From Methanobacterium sp. UBA44 (GTDB taxonomy: Archaea > Methanobacteriota > Methanobacteria > Methanobacteriales > Methanobacteriaceae), in NCBI GenBank assembly GCA_002494885.1, contig DACV01000006.1, positions 102,503 through 166,502 of the forward strand: a stretch of 64,000 nt of DNA. Reading direction: 5' to 3'. A program made the position numbers and the translations under genes. The notes beneath the pieces are model-generated. The model had not been told where the DNA came from and made no database searches. It saw only the letters and a program-made list of their open reading frames with translations. Below are positions 8,514 through 16,594 of the stretch, piece after piece. Every line of letters starts with the position of its first letter. Positions within the stretch are counted from its first letter, which is position 1.

Positions 8514-8897
8514 ATGACAAAAGAGAAAATAGCGATTTCACCGTGTACAGGAATGAGCCCTTATGGATTAGTTGCAAGAGCAGCATGTTCAGATACTGTT
8601 GATGAAAATGAAGATGTTATATCTATCTGTATAACTGCCACATCTGCTGAAAGTGGAGGTTATAAAAATTTAATAAAAAAATACCCAATTATTGCTGTAA
8701 ATGGATGCGAAAATGCATGTGTTGGTAAAATACTTGCACAAAAAGGTGTTAAAACTTCTAAAAACTTAAATATAATGGAATTATTGAATGCAGAGGATTT
8801 GCAGCCCTCTGATGTTGCAAGACTAAGTGAAGAAGATGAAAAATGCGTTGAAGCTGTTAAAAGGAAAATTAAAGAGCTTTTAAAAAGTCAAAAGTAG
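8514..8897 (+). CDS. DGC-domain (putative zinc-binding) protein
   Basis: A 127-residue protein resembling the DGC family of putative metal-binding proteins (PF08859). N-terminal Cys SPCTGMSPYG, ARAACSDT and a central NGCENACVGK (the family's xGC motif) are visible, with a final Cys at EEDEKCVE. The four conserved Cys-containing patches suggest a bound metal or thiol relay. GGAGG precedes the ATG. It sits between arsR and arsC, and the arsC start overlaps its stop by one base, so it is translated with them. It may help handle arsenic or thiols, which is inferred from position only. Confidence 0.7.
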   Translation: MTKEKIAISPCTGMSPYGLVARAACSDTVDENEDVISICITATSAESGGYKNLIKKYPIIAVNGCENACVGKILAQKGVKTSKNLNIMELLNAEDLQPSDVARLSEEDEKCVEAVKRKIKELLKSQK

Positions 8898-9337
8898 TGA
8901 GTGATTTTGTGACAGATCATAATTCCAAAAAGAGCATTTTATTTATATGCAAAAATAACGCTGGTAGGTCTCAAATGGCAGAAGGTCTATTTAAACACAT
9001 TTATGGGGATAAATACGATGTACATAGCAGCGGAATCAATCCTAAAGGGGTGAACCCCTTATCCATCGAGATTATGGCCGAAATCGGGATTGACATCTCT
9101 AATTATTCCTCCACAAATCTTAAAGAATATCATGGACAGGAATTTGACTATGTTATAACCCTCTGCAACGATGAAAACTGTCCAGTATTTTTAAATGGTA
9201 AAAAATACATTCACCATGGATTCAAGGATCCTGGAACTTACTCTAAGAATAATATGGAAAAAATAGATATTTTTAGACTTATTAGAGATGAAATCAGAGA
9301 TTGGATAAAAAATTCGTTAATAAATGATATTAATTAA
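8897..9337 (+). CDS. arsC: arsenate reductase, low-molecular-weight phosphatase type
   Basis: Reduces arsenate to arsenite in the cytoplasm using thiol chemistry. It has the phosphatase-like P-loop CKNNAGRSQ starting at Cys 18. The later TLCNDENCPVF segment carries the two extra cysteines of the thioredoxin-linked ArsC class, and GFKDPG is the aspartate loop. At 146 residues the length is normal. The start is GTG 8897, overlapping the previous stop by one base; a second GTG at 8909 (MTDHNS) is also possible. It is the last gene of the ars operon. No arsB/acr3 pump is present in the window. Confidence 0.88.
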   Translation: MSDFVTDHNSKKSILFICKNNAGRSQMAEGLFKHIYGDKYDVHSSGINPKGVNPLSIEIMAEIGIDISNYSSTNLKEYHGQEFDYVITLCNDENCPVFLNGKKYIHHGFKDPGTYSKNNMEKIDIFRLIRDEIRDWIKNSLINDIN

Positions 9338-9364
9338 AAATATAGCTTCAGGAGCTTAAAAAAC

Positions 9365-10039
9365 ATGTTAAAAATCGCAATAGCTACAGATGGCCCCTAT
9401 GGGGAACGTGCATATGAATATATAAGTAAAGAATTTGACACTGAGTTTATAGAGCTTGAAAAACCAGTTTCCATGTTTATGGATGAAATTGAAATCCCGG
9501 AAGACGCTTTAAAGAAGTTTGAAGCCGCTGATTTACTTATAACTTATACTCTTCATCCAGATCTTACACTTGACCTTGTAGAAATGCTTCATGACAAGGT
9601 AGAATGGGCAATAGTGGCTGCATGGAGAGGTGAAGGCTTTAAAAACCAGCTTGAAAGATTGGGAAATGTTACATGCCCTGAAAACATGTGTGATCTCCTG
9701 GAAAATGGAAACCCTATATTCGATGAATTTGTAGCCAAATTTGGAAGGCCAGTGGTTAGAATTAACTGCCAGGGCGATAAAGTTGTAGATATAGAAGTTT
9801 TAAGGTCATCTCCATGTGGGTCAACATTTTTTGTGGCTGAAGAAATGATCGGACAGGATTTAGAGGATTTACCAATAAAAGCAGGATTAAAAATACAACA
9901 TTATCCTTGCAGAGCCCCAAAAATGAGACTATTCACCGATGATGAGTGTAAAAAAGAAATGGCGGCAAATTTTCATAAGGAAGCCTTTGAAGAAGCTCTC
10001 AAACGCGCAGCGTTTGGAGAACAAAACGAAGTTTTGTAA
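9365..10039 (+). CDS. DUF166 family protein
   Basis: A conserved archaeal protein of the DUF166 family (PF02593), sometimes labelled thymidylate synthase-like without proof. Visible features are the N-terminal IAIATDGPYGERAYEYI, a VAAWRGEGFKNQLERLGNVTCPENMC segment, SSPCGSTFFVAEEM and HYPCRAPKM. Conserved cysteines in the last three suggest metal or cofactor binding. The length of 224 is typical. Its last codons (EQNEVL and the stop) are formed by a 17-base hairpin, ACAAAAC/loop GAA/GTTTTGT at 10021-10037. This is the first unit of hairpin array B, so the C-terminus may have been remodelled by that insertion. Function unknown. Confidence 0.75.
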   Translation: MLKIAIATDGPYGERAYEYISKEFDTEFIELEKPVSMFMDEIEIPEDALKKFEAADLLITYTLHPDLTLDLVEMLHDKVEWAIVAAWRGEGFKNQLERLGNVTCPENMCDLLENGNPIFDEFVAKFGRPVVRINCQGDKVVDIEVLRSSPCGSTFFVAEEMIGQDLEDLPIKAGLKIQHYPCRAPKMRLFTDDECKKEMAANFHKEAFEEALKRAAFGEQNEVL

Positions 10040-10097
10040 GCCCTCGAAATTCTACGAATTTCGGGGCGTAAAAAATCCTAGATTTTTGACAGCTTTG
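10021..10097. repeat. hairpin-word array B (overlaps the DUF166 stop)
   Basis: Three hairpins in a row: ACAAAAC/loop GAA at 10021-10037, CGAAATTC/loop TAC at 10045-10063, and AAAAATC/loop CTA at 10071-10087. The stems recur in the other arrays. The first unit lies inside the end of the DUF166 gene. The rest of the gap to 10319 is very AT-rich, with no gene seen. Confidence 0.75.
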
Positions 10098-10319
10098 GGA
10101 AAGAAAAAAGAATAGAATTAATTTTATTTAAAACTATTTTTCTTATTATTCCTGTTTTTAATAGATTTAAGATGTTAATAGGCTTTTTAATGTGATTTTG
10201 ATATTCAGATATGTATTTTTTGTTTTTATTTGAGATTATAAATTAAAAAAATATTATTTTTATTATTGTTCATTATTATTCATGAAAATTATTTATTCTA
10301 ATAAGAAATATATTAAATT

Positions 10320-10697
10320 ATGGAAAGTTCGCCACAAAAAAAGACATTGACAATTATATTAACAGAAGGCCCATATAGATCCCAGTATGCAGATATGGCC
10401 TATGAAATCGCTAAAAGCGCTTTAAACAACGAATATAATGTTAATATATTTCTTTACATGGACGCCACCCATATTCCTCGTAAGGGACAAAATCCACACT
10501 CATTTCCCAATGTTTTAGAAAAAATAAAGAAAATGGTTAATAGAGGCGCCGATATAAGAGCATGTGTAAGGTGTGCAACTGCAAGAGGATACGCTTGTGA
10601 TGAGAAATTTCCTTATATAAAAGGAATAACAATTACCTCTGTTTACGACATTCCAGATTGGATTAAAGAAAGTGATAAAGTCCTAAGTTTAGGTTAA
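10320..10697 (+). CDS. DsrE-family sulfur-relay protein (TusD-like)
   Basis: A small DsrE/DsrF-fold protein of the sulfur-transfer family that carries persulfide on a conserved cysteine. LTIILTEGPYRSQYADMAYEIAKSAL is the first beta-alpha unit. The likely sulfur-binding cysteines are in ACVRCATARGYACD, where TusD-like proteins have the active Cys. It has 125 residues. No ribosome site precedes ATG 10320, so the message may be leaderless. It heads an operon with two more DsrE-fold proteins, an Fe-S protein and a zinc ribbon. Partners for tRNA thiolation or Fe-S/cofactor sulfur delivery are not in the operon, so the acceptor is unknown. Confidence 0.75.
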   Translation: MESSPQKKTLTIILTEGPYRSQYADMAYEIAKSALNNEYNVNIFLYMDATHIPRKGQNPHSFPNVLEKIKKMVNRGADIRACVRCATARGYACDEKFPYIKGITITSVYDIPDWIKESDKVLSLG

Positions 10698-10717
10698 AAT
10701 GATGAACGGCTGATAAT

Positions 10718-11068
10718 ATGAATTCAGTTTTGGTTATAATTGATAAAGCCCCTTATGGCTGGGAAGATGCTTTCAGCGGATTTTTCGTGGAGATAGCATG
10801 TTTAAATAGGCAAATGGATGCAGACATCCTTTTAATTGAGGATGGAGTTTATGCAGCAGTTGATGGGCAAGATTCAGATAATATTAAATTTCCAGGCGTA
10901 GGAGAATTAACTTATCTCATATTCCCTGAAGGGAATCTGTATGTTTACGAGGACTCAATTAAGAAAAGAGGCATTAATAAAGAAGATTTAATGGAAACCA
11001 TTGAAATTGTAAATTCAAAAGAGCTTTATGAAATTACAAGAGCTAAAGAAGCAGTTATTAAGATATAG
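10718..11068 (+). CDS. DsrE/DsrF-family protein (TusC-like)
   Basis: The second DsrE-fold protein of the operon, 116 residues. VLVIIDKAPYGWEDAFSGFFVEIACL matches the first unit of the TusC/DsrF group (small beta strand, then a helix after PYG). DADILLIEDGVYAAVDGQ is the second strand with the typical DGV turn. ELYEITRAKEAVIKI ends the fold. The only Cys (IACLNR) is not at the TusD position, so this is probably a structural partner rather than the sulfur carrier. The spacing of 20 bases after the TusD-like gene supports co-translation. Confidence 0.72.
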   Translation: MNSVLVIIDKAPYGWEDAFSGFFVEIACLNRQMDADILLIEDGVYAAVDGQDSDNIKFPGVGELTYLIFPEGNLYVYEDSIKKRGINKEDLMETIEIVNSKELYEITRAKEAVIKI

Positions 11069-11100
11069 ATTCGATTTTAATCTTAAATATTGTGATAAAA

Positions 11101-11715
11101 ATGAAAATGGAAGAAATTGAATATGAACTTTTTGAAAATGGCGTATTGATTAGGAAGGCAATAATAAAGAATGTTAAGCCATGTATAATTTCTGAAGGGC
11201 AGATCAGTGTTCTTTTGCAACTTGATAAAGAGTTACATCACATTTTACCTCATCTGGCAGTTAAATTTCCCCCTGGAAAGGTAAACTATCTTGATAAAAA
11301 GAATATTTTAACCCTTTCGATTTATGAAAGGCTTATTACTGTTTATCCGTCTGGAAAGGTAAGTATGAACAAAACCAACACTAAAGAAGAATCCATTGAG
11401 ATAATTAAGGAAATATGCACGCTAATAAATGAAACCCATCTTGAAGTTAAAGAAGGAAAAACAGCCGATTACATGGCTTTAAAAGATAAATTATCAAAAA
11501 TTGGACCGCTTACCATCTATAACTGCTTGCCCCAGACAGATTGTACTGAATGCGGAGAAACCACCTGCATGGCATTTGCAATGAGAGTGCTTTCAGGAGA
11601 ATCTAAACTTTATGAATGCATGCTTTTACATGAAATGGGATATGTAAATAACGTAAAATGCCTTAAATCAAGTTTAGGAAATAAGATAATGGAAGTACTG
11701 GGCTGGAAAATATAA
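11101..11715 (+). CDS. 4Fe-4S domain protein in sulfur-relay operon
   Basis: About 204 residues. The N-terminal 140 residues are not recognised. The C-terminus has CLPQTDCTECGETTCMAFAM, the C-x5-C-x2-C-x4-C pattern of the 4Fe-4S domain (PF04060) also found in corrinoid Fe-S proteins and in ferredoxin-like subunits. Two more Cys (LYECML, VKCLKS) follow. A GTG at 11092 is possible, but TGTGAT fits ATG 11101. It lies between the TusC-like and TusB-like proteins, so it may supply electrons to, or receive sulfur from, the DsrE-family set. That role is inferred from position. Confidence 0.65.
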   Translation: MKMEEIEYELFENGVLIRKAIIKNVKPCIISEGQISVLLQLDKELHHILPHLAVKFPPGKVNYLDKKNILTLSIYERLITVYPSGKVSMNKTNTKEESIEIIKEICTLINETHLEVKEGKTADYMALKDKLSKIGPLTIYNCLPQTDCTECGETTCMAFAMRVLSGESKLYECMLLHEMGYVNNVKCLKSSLGNKIMEVLGWKI

Positions 11716-11748
11716 TTATCTATACAAAATAGTATTTGGAGAAACATA

Positions 11749-12072
11749 ATGCACATAGGACTTATACTAACAAAAACTCCTGCAGAGGAAGGTTTCCAGA
11801 CATTTATACAATTTGCAAATATGTATCAGGGAAATGATGAAGTCACAATTTACATGGTGGGCAATGGAGTTTTCAGCGCAAGGAAAGGCCATTTAAATGA
11901 AGACTTAATATCAAATCTATTGGAGAATTCCATTATATACGCAAATTCCGATGATTTAAAAGCAAGGGGAATAAAAGAAGAGGATTTAATAGAAGGAATA
12001 AATAGTATTGAGGGATACGATAACCTTGTGGTAAATATTATGGAAAAATTTGACCAGATTTTAAGTTTTTAA
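11749..12072 (+). CDS. DsrE/DsrH-family protein (TusB-like)
   Basis: The third DsrE-fold protein, 107 residues. MHIGLILTKTPAEEGFQTFIQFANMY and VTIYMVGNGVFSARKGH are the two strand-helix units. DDLKARGIKEEDLIEGI closely resembles the KKRGINKEDLMETI segment of the TusC-like gene, so these two are probably paralogs. No cysteine is present, so it cannot carry sulfur itself. GGAGAAAC precedes the ATG. The stop is immediately followed by the zinc-ribbon gene. Confidence 0.7.
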   Translation: MHIGLILTKTPAEEGFQTFIQFANMYQGNDEVTIYMVGNGVFSARKGHLNEDLISNLLENSIIYANSDDLKARGIKEEDLIEGINSIEGYDNLVVNIMEKFDQILSF

Positions 12073-12081
12073 GTGATATCA

Positions 12082-12261
12082 ATGGCTAAAAGAAAGAAAA
12101 ATAAAGAATCGAAAGTTATGGTCGGGATAAAGTGCCAGTGCCAGGATAGGGCGGTAAAAAGGCCTGAACCTTTAATAAGAAAAATAGTCTGTGAAAAATG
12201 TGGTAAATCATTCAGCACTAATCGTGACGTTGACGTTTGTTTTAAATGTGAAAAAAAATAA
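12082..12261 (+). CDS. small zinc-ribbon protein
   Basis: A 59-residue basic protein. The first half is Lys-rich (AKRKKNKESK) with CQCQDRAVKRPEP. The second half is a treble of Cys pairs, CEKCGKSF and CFKCEKK, which forms a one-zinc ribbon. A GTG at 12073 directly after the previous stop is in frame, but GTGA five bases before ATG 12082 favours the latter. It is the last gene of the sulfur-relay-like operon. It could be an RNA- or protein-binding adaptor; no function is assigned. Confidence 0.6.
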   Translation: MAKRKKNKESKVMVGIKCQCQDRAVKRPEPLIRKIVCEKCGKSFSTNRDVDVCFKCEKK

Positions 12262-12277
12262 ATTTGGGTCTTATTAC

Positions 12278-13435
12278 CTAGAAAGACAATAAGATACCTC
12301 TTCCAATCCCATATACCAGACTAACTACTAAAAATGAAATTAGGACAAGGGAAAACCCATTAACTATTGGTTTCACAGTTTTTTTTGATAGTTTATAGCT
12401 CAATATTTCTTCAAAAATATGTCCGCCGTCTAATGGTTTCATTGGAAGCAAATTGAAAGTTCCAACTGCAAAATTTAAAAGGAATATCCAGTAAAATAGA
12501 TCTTTAAGGTAAAATAATACCCAGGGCAAGCTATTTCCATATTTTGCAGATACATCCTGGTTAATCACCTGATGATCAGTACTTCTTACTCCTATGTAGG
12601 AACGGGTAGAATTATTTGGATTTACTCCGGTTTTAACCTTGACTACTCCCTGATCAGTCTGGAATATTAATTCATCACCAATTTTAGTATTATTTAAAGC
12701 TTTTGCATATTCTGTAATGTTATTGGTAGTTTTTCCGTTTATACTGTAGATTATCATTCCTTCTTTTAAAAGACCGTTAGCAGGGCTGTTTGGAACTACA
12801 CTGGTAATTTCCGTTCCATCGGAGTGGAAAGCTGGCGCAATTCCAAAACTTGATACTAAAAATACAATCAAAAGGGCAATACCTGCGAAACTAAGATTAA
12901 ATATAGATCCAGCTGCATAAATTCGTAGCTTTGCAAGTCTGGAAGCTTTTTTAACTCCTTCTTCATCAGGTTCAACAAATGCACCTGGAAGAATTGCTAG
13001 CAATAACACACCTATTGACTTTATTTTAATTTTTTCAACCCTTGCCAGAATTCCATGAGCAAATTCATGAACAATAATTACAGTTGCAAGTCCAATTAAA
13101 CCGTAACCTAATGGTATTAGGAGAGGATTTCCAGGATAATCAACACCTGGAAGAATTGGAGTTGCTGCAGGGGCCTCTAAGAATGTATTAAGCGATAATA
13201 TTATGAAATAAATCATTAAGCCCATAAAAAATACAGAAACAGGAATACCTATATTCATAAATATCCGCCAAAATTTTGGGCTCTTTTGAGCAATGGAATC
13301 GATTAAATCCCTCATTCGCAATGTTCTTCTCATTAAAACTGGGCCGTTTATATCAATTTTAAGTTGATCTTTAAATAAAATGGCCAAAACCCATATAATT
13401 ACAAATCCGATGGCATAATACCATAAAGCGTTCAC
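12278..13435 (-). CDS. site-2 protease family membrane metalloprotease (M50) with PDZ domain
   Basis: An intramembrane zinc protease, 385 residues. There is an N-terminal transmembrane segment (5-20), another at 62-82, and the catalytic HEFAHG at 123-128 inside a third. A PDZ domain spans about 205-280 (ITSVVPNSPANGLLKEGMIIYSINGK). The third zinc ligand motif FNLLPMKPLDGGH follows near 330-342, then a last membrane helix. All catalytic residues are present. Its substrates may be anti-regulators or leftover signal peptides. It converges with the sulfur-relay operon (16-base gap) and lies downstream of moeA on the same strand. Confidence 0.88.
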   Translation of the reverse strand: MNALWYYAIGFVIIWVLAILFKDQLKIDINGPVLMRRTLRMRDLIDSIAQKSPKFWRIFMNIGIPVSVFFMGLMIYFIILSLNTFLEAPAATPILPGVDYPGNPLLIPLGYGLIGLATVIIVHEFAHGILARVEKIKIKSIGVLLLAILPGAFVEPDEEGVKKASRLAKLRIYAAGSIFNLSFAGIALLIVFLVSSFGIAPAFHSDGTEITSVVPNSPANGLLKEGMIIYSINGKTTNNITEYAKALNNTKIGDELIFQTDQGVVKVKTGVNPNNSTRSYIGVRSTDHQVINQDVSAKYGNSLPWVLFYLKDLFYWIFLLNFAVGTFNLLPMKPLDGGHIFEEILSYKLSKKTVKPIVNGFSLVLISFLVVSLVYGIGRGILLSF

Positions 13436-13487
13436 TTAATCACCTTTAATTGAATAATTTTTTTTACATATTTTCTTATAACTAAAT

Positions 13488-14702
13488 TTAAGCCTTTAGG
13501 GAATCATAGAGCAACACATTACACTCTTCATCCTTTGCTATACCTTCACTATTTTCATCAATCAAAATATAAGAGTCAGACTCAACCATAGACCTTATAA
13601 CTCCAGAACCTCTAATTTTAAGAGGCGCTACTACATCTCCATCTGTTTTTGCCCTTATGTACTCTGTTCTTCCCAGTGCGGAAGGGATCTTTCGAGATGC
13701 AGTTTTTTTAAAGATGGGAGGTTCTCTATGGATATTCTGCATTTTAAGGATGAAATTCCGGACAAAAATATCGAATTGAACCATTGAGGCTACAGGATAA
13801 CCAGAAAGCATAAATATGGGCTTATCATCAATAATTCCAAATCCAAAGGGCTTGCCTGGCTTAATGGCAACCCCATGAATCAAAACTTCACCTAATTCAT
13901 CAACAACATCCACAACAACATCTCCTTTGCTTATTGCAGTACCTCCAGTGGTTATTATTGCATCACATGGTTTTAAAAATTTTTTAATTTGATTGGATAC
14001 AGTCTCTGCTTCATCAGTACAATGTGTAAGTTCAGGCATGGCTAAACTGCTTTCAACAAGAGCCTTTAGCGTGAAATAGTTAGAATTTATAATTTTCGCC
14101 TCTTTTATTTCAGATAAGGACATTACAAGCTCATTTCCAGTGGTTATTATCCCTATTTTAGGTTTTTTAAACACATTTATTTTTTCATGACCTGAAGATG
14201 ATATTATTCCAATATCCTGAGGCCTTAGAAGCTTTCCAGACTTTAAGATAAGATCTTCCTTTTTAAAATCTTCACCTTTTGGAGAAACGTTTTCAAAGGG
14301 TGTTAAGGAATACTCAACCTCTAAATCATTACCTTTTTCTATTGTATATTCTTCCATGACTACAGCATTTGCTCCTTCAGGTACAGGAGCTCCTGTGGCA
14401 ATTTTAACTGCTTCACCACTTTTTAATGAAACATGAGAAGCTTTTCCAGCACCTATTCTGTCAACAATATTTAAATGTGCAGGATTTGTCTGAGATGAGC
14501 CAAATGTATCTTCTGCCTTTACAGCATAGCCGTCCATGGCTGAATTATCAAATCCAGGAGAATTTAAAATGGATTTCACATCTTCTGCAAGCACCCGGTT
14601 ATATGCATCTATGATTGAGACTTCCTCAATGCCTGCTATTACTTCCCTATCTTTAATGATATGTAACGCCTTTTCTAAAGGCATTAAATTTGATAAAAAC
14701 AT
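13488..14702 (-). CDS. moeA: molybdopterin molybdenumtransferase MoeA
   Basis: Inserts molybdate or tungstate into molybdopterin, needed for formylmethanofuran dehydrogenase. Family landmarks are FDNSAMDGYAVKAEDT, IATGAPVPEGANAVVMEEY, the MPT-binding TTGNELV, and TTGGTAISKGDVVVDV. KPGKPFGFG and LSGYPVASMVQFDIFVRNF follow, with a C-terminal domain around RTEYIRAKTDGDVVAPL. The frame also opens with a TTG at 14720 (MRKYIKM), but ATG 14702 gives the usual N-terminus before MPLEKALHII; an ATG at 14684 is a third choice. It has about 404 residues. Confidence 0.92.
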   Translation of the reverse strand: MFLSNLMPLEKALHIIKDREVIAGIEEVSIIDAYNRVLAEDVKSILNSPGFDNSAMDGYAVKAEDTFGSSQTNPAHLNIVDRIGAGKASHVSLKSGEAVKIATGAPVPEGANAVVMEEYTIEKGNDLEVEYSLTPFENVSPKGEDFKKEDLILKSGKLLRPQDIGIISSSGHEKINVFKKPKIGIITTGNELVMSLSEIKEAKIINSNYFTLKALVESSLAMPELTHCTDEAETVSNQIKKFLKPCDAIITTGGTAISKGDVVVDVVDELGEVLIHGVAIKPGKPFGFGIIDDKPIFMLSGYPVASMVQFDIFVRNFILKMQNIHREPPIFKKTASRKIPSALGRTEYIRAKTDGDVVAPLKIRGSGVIRSMVESDSYILIDENSEGIAKDEECNVLLYDSLKA

Positions 14703-15178
14703 TTTTATATACTTCCGCAAAATTTATAATCAGTATTTGGTAGTGTTCGTATATATGGTTTTTATTTAAATTATACTTTTATTAAGAATTAGTTTAATGC
14801 AGGGACATAATAATAAAAATTTAAATTACCTGTGAAAAAATTCATATTTTACATTATTTTGAATTAAATGTTTTCGGCGTATTTTATAACAGAAATAAGA
14901 GTATATAACTGTTATTTTAAATAAAAAAGACCTATTAACTCCTATATGTAAAAAAAATTGGGGTATCCACCATTATATTTCATTTGAAGAGTTAAGATGG
15001 ATGTAGGAAAGTTTCTATTAGTGACTCTTTTTCAAAATAAGCTCTTATTTGGGTTAATTTAGTAAAAATTTAATTGAAAAGCACTCATCTATAATTCAAC
15101 ATATAAATAACTTATAAGGCAGTGTTAAATTAAAAAAAGAGAGTTATGGGGCTGTTTTTTCGAGAAAAAAATCAAAAC

Positions 15179-15264
15179 ATTTATATGCTATGTTGAATTA
15201 CTACATTTATGTCCAAAACGTCCTATGTAGGTGTATTAATACGTTAGGACACGGAGGCGATACA
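15179..15264 (+). promoter_or_regulatory. promoter and structured leader of the secreted transglutaminase-like gene
   Basis: A TATA box (TTTATATG) near 15180 predicts transcription starting around 15207. The leader can fold as GTCCTA (15220-15225) with TAGGAC (15245-15250). The same CCTA can instead pair with TAGG at 15228-15231, and the palindrome GTATTAATAC lies between. GGAGG at 15253-15257 follows. Two exclusive hairpins before a strong ribosome site suggest a regulated leader. The preceding gap from 14703 is AT-rich with no convincing gene. Confidence 0.5.
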
Positions 15265-15915
15265 ATTAAGCGACGATCGGCATGTGCATTGTTATTAGTC
15301 GTAACAATGGCAATGTGCATTATTCCTTCCTTTGGAGGGACAGTAAACCAGATTGCATCGGGAAATAGTGCAAAAATTGGTTTAAGCAAAGATGTAGAAC
15401 CTTTAGAAGTTAACGCGGCTTCTAAATACAAAAAATCCAAAAAAAAGATAGCAAAGAAGAAATACAAGAAAGTCAAGAAGTACAAAAAACCAAAAGTTTC
15501 TAAAAAATACAAGTACAAACGAGTAAAGGTAAGATACAAGTACAAGGGCAAATGGCAAACTAAGTGGACATATAGAAAAGTATATGCCAGTTCAAATTAC
15601 AAAACAAGCTATTATCGCACAAGTAGTGCTGGATGGACAAGTGATTCAAAATTAGATGCAATCATGAGATCCGGAGCGAAATATGGCTACAGGCGCGGTG
15701 TCAGTACTGCAGCTGCCATGCAAAAGGCGGGATCTGGAGATTGCTGGGCTATGAGCGAATATTTAAACAATAAACTCAAAAGTGCAGGATACCAATCAAG
15801 AATCATACAATATTCAACAAGTTATTCAAGTCAACACAGATCAGTTCAATTATATCAAGGAAAATGGATAACTGTTCCATACAGAGCTTATGGTTACAAT
15901 TCTATGTTTGTTTAA
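15265..15915 (+). CDS. secreted transglutaminase-like protein with Lys/Tyr-rich region; probable ATT start
   Basis: An exported protein, probably acting on the pseudomurein wall. From ATT 15265 the N-terminus reads IKRRSACALLLVVTMAMCII, a textbook signal peptide with a basic head and hydrophobic core. Then comes a Lys/Tyr-rich basic stretch (SKYKKSKKKIAKKKYKK and similar) suited to binding an acidic wall. A C-terminal domain has SGDCWAMSEYLNNKL and SSQHRSVQLYQGKWITVPY, resembling the Cys and His of papain/transglutaminase-like wall enzymes; the third acidic residue is not obvious. ATG 15190 is in frame, but it lies before the expected transcript start and would bury the signal peptide. GGAGG stands 7 bases before ATT. 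Confidence 0.7.
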   Translation: MKRRSACALLLVVTMAMCIIPSFGGTVNQIASGNSAKIGLSKDVEPLEVNAASKYKKSKKKIAKKKYKKVKKYKKPKVSKKYKYKRVKVRYKYKGKWQTKWTYRKVYASSNYKTSYYRTSSAGWTSDSKLDAIMRSGAKYGYRRGVSTAAAMQKAGSGDCWAMSEYLNNKLKSAGYQSRIIQYSTSYSSQHRSVQLYQGKWITVPYRAYGYNSMFV

Positions 15916-16107
15916 ACAGATGAATTCTCCATAACGAACATATCCATTTACATTTGGGAGCGGTTGTAAATTAACAACTGCTAACATTTTATTTTAATTT
16001 TTAAGTATTAATTTCATATTTAACAATTTTAAATTTTCCCTGAAAAATAATAAATACATTGATCATCAATTATTAACTATGTTATAATTCTGATAGGGGA
16101 TATTAAA

Positions 16108-16506
16108 GTGTTTGAACTGGAATCAAAAGAATATGATATATTTATAAGCCATACTGGTGGAAAAGAAGAAGAATATTCAACATTTGAAGATAAACTGCAA
16201 TCAGCGCACGATTTTGAATATAAAAATTACAGCCAGCTTGAAGAAGATAAAATAACAGAAGAATCCATTGAAAGTCAAATAAACCCTGTAGGGGCGGTCA
16301 TTATTCTATCAGGATTATATAATAAATATAAAAATATTATTCAAAAGCAAATAGACATTGCAGTCAAGCTGGACAAACCTATAATTGTTATAAGACCATT
16401 TGGAATGGAAGATATACCTCCAGAGCTTGAAAAAATTTCTGTGGACGTTATAGGATGGAATGCTCCCTGTATAGTTGATGCAATAGAAGAGAATTACCAA
16501 AATTAA
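16108..16506 (+). CDS. TIR-like domain protein (MTH538/DUF1863 type)
   Basis: A 132-residue single-domain protein. KEYDIFISHTGGKEEEYSTFEDKL matches the first strand and loop of the TIR-like DUF1863 family (PF08937). A second strand VGAVIILSGLYNKYKNIIQKQIDIAVKLDKPIIVI and a final VIGWNAPCIVDAI complete the flavodoxin-like fold. It starts at GTG 16108 with AGGGGAT upstream. Family members are often paired with nucleases or other defence genes; here it stands alone between a wall enzyme and the convergent aquaporin gene. Whether it has NADase activity cannot be judged: I see no clear catalytic Glu. Confidence 0.75.
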   Translation: MFELESKEYDIFISHTGGKEEEYSTFEDKLQSAHDFEYKNYSQLEEDKITEESIESQINPVGAVIILSGLYNKYKNIIQKQIDIAVKLDKPIIVIRPFGMEDIPPELEKISVDVIGWNAPCIVDAIEENYQN

Positions 16507-16594
16507 AAAAAAATAAAAAGTTTGAAATCCATTACTGGGAGTTTAATATATTATTTTTAGAGGTCCAATTTAAAATTAAACCCCCTGAATAACA

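Noticed and set aside
14746..14753. TTCGTATA half-site upstream of moeA, like the MsvR box
   Set aside because: The second arm (TACGAA) is missing and the distance to a TATA box does not match the hcp/fprA layout.
14997..15062. 21-residue open frame MDVGKFLLVTLFQ...
   Set aside because: No ribosome site, AT-rich context, and no features beyond chance.
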